A DNA stretch of 64,000 bases, taken from Thermaerobacillus caldiproteolyticus (lineage in GTDB: Bacteria; Bacillota; Bacilli; Bacillales; Anoxybacillaceae). Shown one piece after another: positions 63,333 to 64,000 of this stretch. Positions within the stretch are counted from its first letter, which is position 1; each line of letters opens with the position of its first letter. The notes beneath the pieces were generated by a model. The model did no database searches. It was given only the letters and a program-made list of their open reading frames with translations, and had not been told where the DNA came from. The stretch covers positions 62,001 to 126,000 of the forward strand of contig NZ_JACDUT010000004.1 in NCBI RefSeq assembly GCF_013761245.1, in the 5' to 3' direction. The position numbers and the translations under genes are program-made.

Positions 63333-64000
63333 TTGCGTATTCAAATTAATGGGCTGCGAGATGTCGAACGATTTCAGCGCCCGCTTGAAGTCATTACCGA
63401 TTTATTTTTTGAAGAAAATGACGTATCGTTTGAGCCGGTTCATGATCCCGATATGATCGTGACGTTTTTATTAAATGGAGAAGACGTATGCGTTGTGCGC
63501 GGAACTCTTACAGCGAACGGAAACGTGTTGAAAGCGGAATATGAAAAAAATCTACGCCCATATACCGATGAGAAAGAGCGTTTTAAGCAAGTAAAAAATA
63601 CCGTTTTTCATGTATACTTGACGCTTATGCAACAATATACCGGGCTCATTCAGCATTGGGGAATTTTGACCGGTGTGCGCCCGGTGAAGTTGTTGCATCA
63701 AAAATTGCGATCAGGTCTGTCCAAAGAGGAAGCGCATCGCCAGCTTCGAGAAGATTATTTAGTGACGGAAGAAAAAATTCAGCTTATGCAACAGATCGTG
63801 GATCGCCAGCTAACTGTGGTTCCTGACTTATACGAACTAACGAATGAAGTAAGCATCTATATCGGCATTCCGTTTTGTCCGACGAAATGCGCGTATTGCA
63901 CATTTCCGGCGTACGCGATTAATGGACGCCAAGGCTCTGTTGATTCGTTTTTAGCCGGACTTCATTATGAAATGAGGGAAGTTGGACGGTTTTTAAAGGA
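63333..64000 (+). CDS. hemZ: Coproporphyrinogen-III oxidase-like radical SAM protein, 3' end outside window
   Basis: About 222 residues are present. Oxygen-independent haem-pathway enzyme of the HemZ type. Radical-SAM cluster motif C-x3-C-x2-C in IPFCPTKCAYCTFPAYAI near residue 187; before it the HemZ-specific N-terminal domain (KNTVFHVYLTLMQ, WGILTGVRPVKLLHQKLRSG). AAAGG is too close to ATG 63327; TTG 63333 (LRIQINGL) matches the B. subtilis start better. It follows yhaX, as in B. subtilis. Confidence 0.93.
   Translation, partial: MRIQINGLRDVERFQRPLEVITDLFFEENDVSFEPVHDPDMIVTFLLNGEDVCVVRGTLTANGNVLKAEYEKNLRPYTDEKERFKQVKNTVFHVYLTLMQQYTGLIQHWGILTGVRPVKLLHQKLRSGLSKEEAHRQLREDYLVTEEKIQLMQQIVDRQLTVVPDLYELTNEVSIYIGIPFCPTKCAYCTFPAYAINGRQGSVDSFLAGLHYEMREVGRFLK

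Overview
The window looks like a chromosomal segment of a moderately thermophilic, endospore-forming Bacillaceae close to Anoxybacillus or (Para)Geobacillus. Supports are the gene content (SpoVR, an alpha/beta small acid-soluble spore protein, YheC/YheD spore-coat ATP-grasp proteins, HemZ, MsmX), typical Gram-positive ribosome binding sites, frequent TTG/GTG starts, and blocks that follow Bacillus subtilis gene order (yhcV-pgcA, yhcYZ-yhdA-yhdB-spoVR, yheD/C/B/A-yhaX-hemZ). The genus is an inference; no rRNA or canonical tRNA gene is present. Family names below rest on reading the protein sequences, not on database searches.

Layout. 1-6.3 kb: truncated alpha-glucosidase, CBS-domain protein, phosphoglucomutase, alkaline phosphatase, short-chain dehydrogenase. 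6.4-13.8 kb: YhcYZ two-component system with a Cys-rich GAF sensor, FMN reductase, MFS exporter, YhdB, DedA protein, SpoVR, glyoxalase-fold protein. 14-16.7 kb: TetR regulator with a YhgE-type membrane protein. 17.1-19.6 kb: an IMEF-type encapsulin iron-storage locus (cargo, shell, targeted 2Fe-2S ferredoxin) with an unknown gene embedded in it and two Fur-like boxes. 19.8-27 kb: peroxidase, YwnA/YwnB pair with a shared operator, CatE with a frameshifted CatD, a guanidine-I riboswitch with its SMR exporter, a Fur-box flavodoxin, and a yybP-ykoY Mn riboswitch with a TerC-family gene. 27-34 kb: class I ribonucleotide reductase under both tandem NrdR boxes and a cobalamin riboswitch; CstA with its YbdD-like partner. 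34-41 kb: ketopantoate reductase, a wrecked LD-carboxypeptidase, a second alpha-glucosidase, YfiT, an rRNA methyltransferase. 40.9-48.5 kb: TPP-riboswitch thiamine operon tenA-ykoEDC-tenI-thiO-thiS-thiG-thiF. 48.6-56.2 kb: CNNM/CorC protein, cystine-type ABC transporter, spore protein gene with a tRNA-like element in its leader, MsmX ATPase. 56.2-64 kb: four tandem YheC/YheD ATP-grasp genes, a gutted yheB, yheA, yhaX and the start of hemZ.

Main points of interest: (i) the encapsulin locus and its unexplained fourth gene; (ii) a CCA-ending tRNA-like cloverleaf between a sigma-G-like promoter and the spore protein gene; (iii) two diverged copies of a GC-rich element at about 34.1 and 63.1 kb, possibly HEARO/omega-RNA-like; (iv) dual NrdR/B12 control of nrdAB; (v) palindromic operators linking ywnA and ywnB; (vi) a four-member ATP-grasp array. 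Several genes are decaying (catD, ldcA, yheB).
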